A DNA stretch of 64,000 bases from Anisakis pegreffii (taxonomy: Eukaryota > Nematoda > Chromadorea > Rhabditida > Anisakidae): positions 333,101 to 397,100 of the forward strand of contig JAPYMA010000325.1 of the NCBI GenBank assembly GCA_035041965.1. The letters are read 5' to 3'. The translations under genes and the position numbers were made by a program. This document shows positions 63,901 through 64,000 of the stretch, piece after piece. How positions within the stretch are numbered: position 1 is the stretch's first letter; every line of letters begins with the position of its first letter. Under the pieces are notes generated by a model that did not search any database, was not told where the DNA came from, and saw only the letters and a list, made by a program, of their open reading frames with translations.

Positions 63901-64000
63901 CACTGACGCTTTCCATAAAATTCCAATCGACGGCCATTTTTGCTGAAGAATCACCAGCTTTATCCAGAAACGGCTCCACCAACTTGACCATGTAATAAAC
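60963..64000 (-). CDS. Unrecognised protein with one membrane segment, 5' part outside window
   Basis: Four minus-strand exons fit end to end in phase: at least 64000-63880 (cut by the edge), 63514-63378, 61793-61541 and 61366-60963; 305 codons to the stop. Junction phases are 1, 0 and 1, with donors GTTAGC, GTTTGA and GTACTA and acceptors ATTTCAG, ATGTTAG and AACCAG. The first two exons read as an ordinary soluble sequence (KLVEPFLDKAGDSS, IDVRYSNGLLVTGRM, RCRWLEYCKRI). The third has a histidine/arginine-rich stretch followed by one hydrophobic segment (ILISQAVILLTNATMTLWIG). The last is basic and mixed (RRELLTGQMLGPSPLFGTVF, YLRKYSIKTLRKIFKNF). I do not recognise the family. The 1.58-kb third gap and competing open frames in the last two exons leave it possible that only the first two belong to this gene. 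Confidence 0.4.
61794..63377 (-). other. Long presumed intron or intergenic gap
   Basis: About 1.6 kb of AT-rich sequence between the second and third exons of the right-edge gene. I found no exon-like stretch in it. It contains AGAGCTATTCTAGAATAGGC on the minus strand (about 62638-62657), a close match to the + strand word near 59706-59726. Confidence 0.4.

Overview
The window is nuclear DNA of a nematode. It is AT-rich, genes are split by many short to medium introns, and several start codons sit just downstream of strong acceptor sites with no matching upstream exon, the pattern expected of spliced-leader trans-splicing. The gene content fits: a transthyretin-like (TTR) secreted protein, a nematode-type ten-cysteine secreted protein, and nematode-like versions of conserved enzymes. 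I cannot name the species. No CRISPR array, prokaryotic operon, rRNA or convincing tRNA was seen.

Layout. Bases 1-3.7 kb: mostly featureless, with a scrap resembling a Tc1/mariner transposase and a near-perfect 21-bp foldback. 3714-4529 (+): TTR-like secreted protein, two exons. 8105-16723 (+): bifunctional PAPS synthase, 13 exons, with a short basic first exon 4.2 kb upstream of the rest. 19698-22719 and 27110-30041 (+): two tandem copies of a glyoxylate/hydroxypyruvate reductase-like D-2-hydroxyacid dehydrogenase; exons 2-6 have identical lengths and phases in both. 31970-33111 (-): a ten-cysteine secreted protein hidden behind a decoy ORF. 36468-38882 (-): glutathione S-transferase kappa, six exons. 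40192-50806 (-): a BAG6 orthologue, 25 exons and about 1659 residues, with an N-terminal ubiquitin-like domain and a conserved C-terminal tail. 52.4-58.7 kb: a 6.3-kb satellite of about 16 units, partly homogenised into 1.15-1.2-kb higher-order blocks. 58.7-61 kb: a cluster of foldbacks and a long T-rich tract. 60963-64000 (-): four phase-compatible exons of a possible gene I do not recognise, truncated by the window edge.

The gene models were built by splicing exons by hand: each acceptor/donor pair had to keep the reading frame, and junctions were checked against remembered family sequences where I knew the family. Several exons (for example PAPS synthase 15738-15863, GSTK exons 1-3, BAG6 exons 1, 23 and 24) are too short to stand out as ORFs. 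The recognised genes do not form one pathway. They cover sulfate activation, glyoxylate/hydroxypyruvate reduction, glutathione-dependent redox chemistry, and chaperoning or triage of tail-anchored and mislocalised proteins. None of the same-strand gaps is short enough to argue strongly for a nematode operon.
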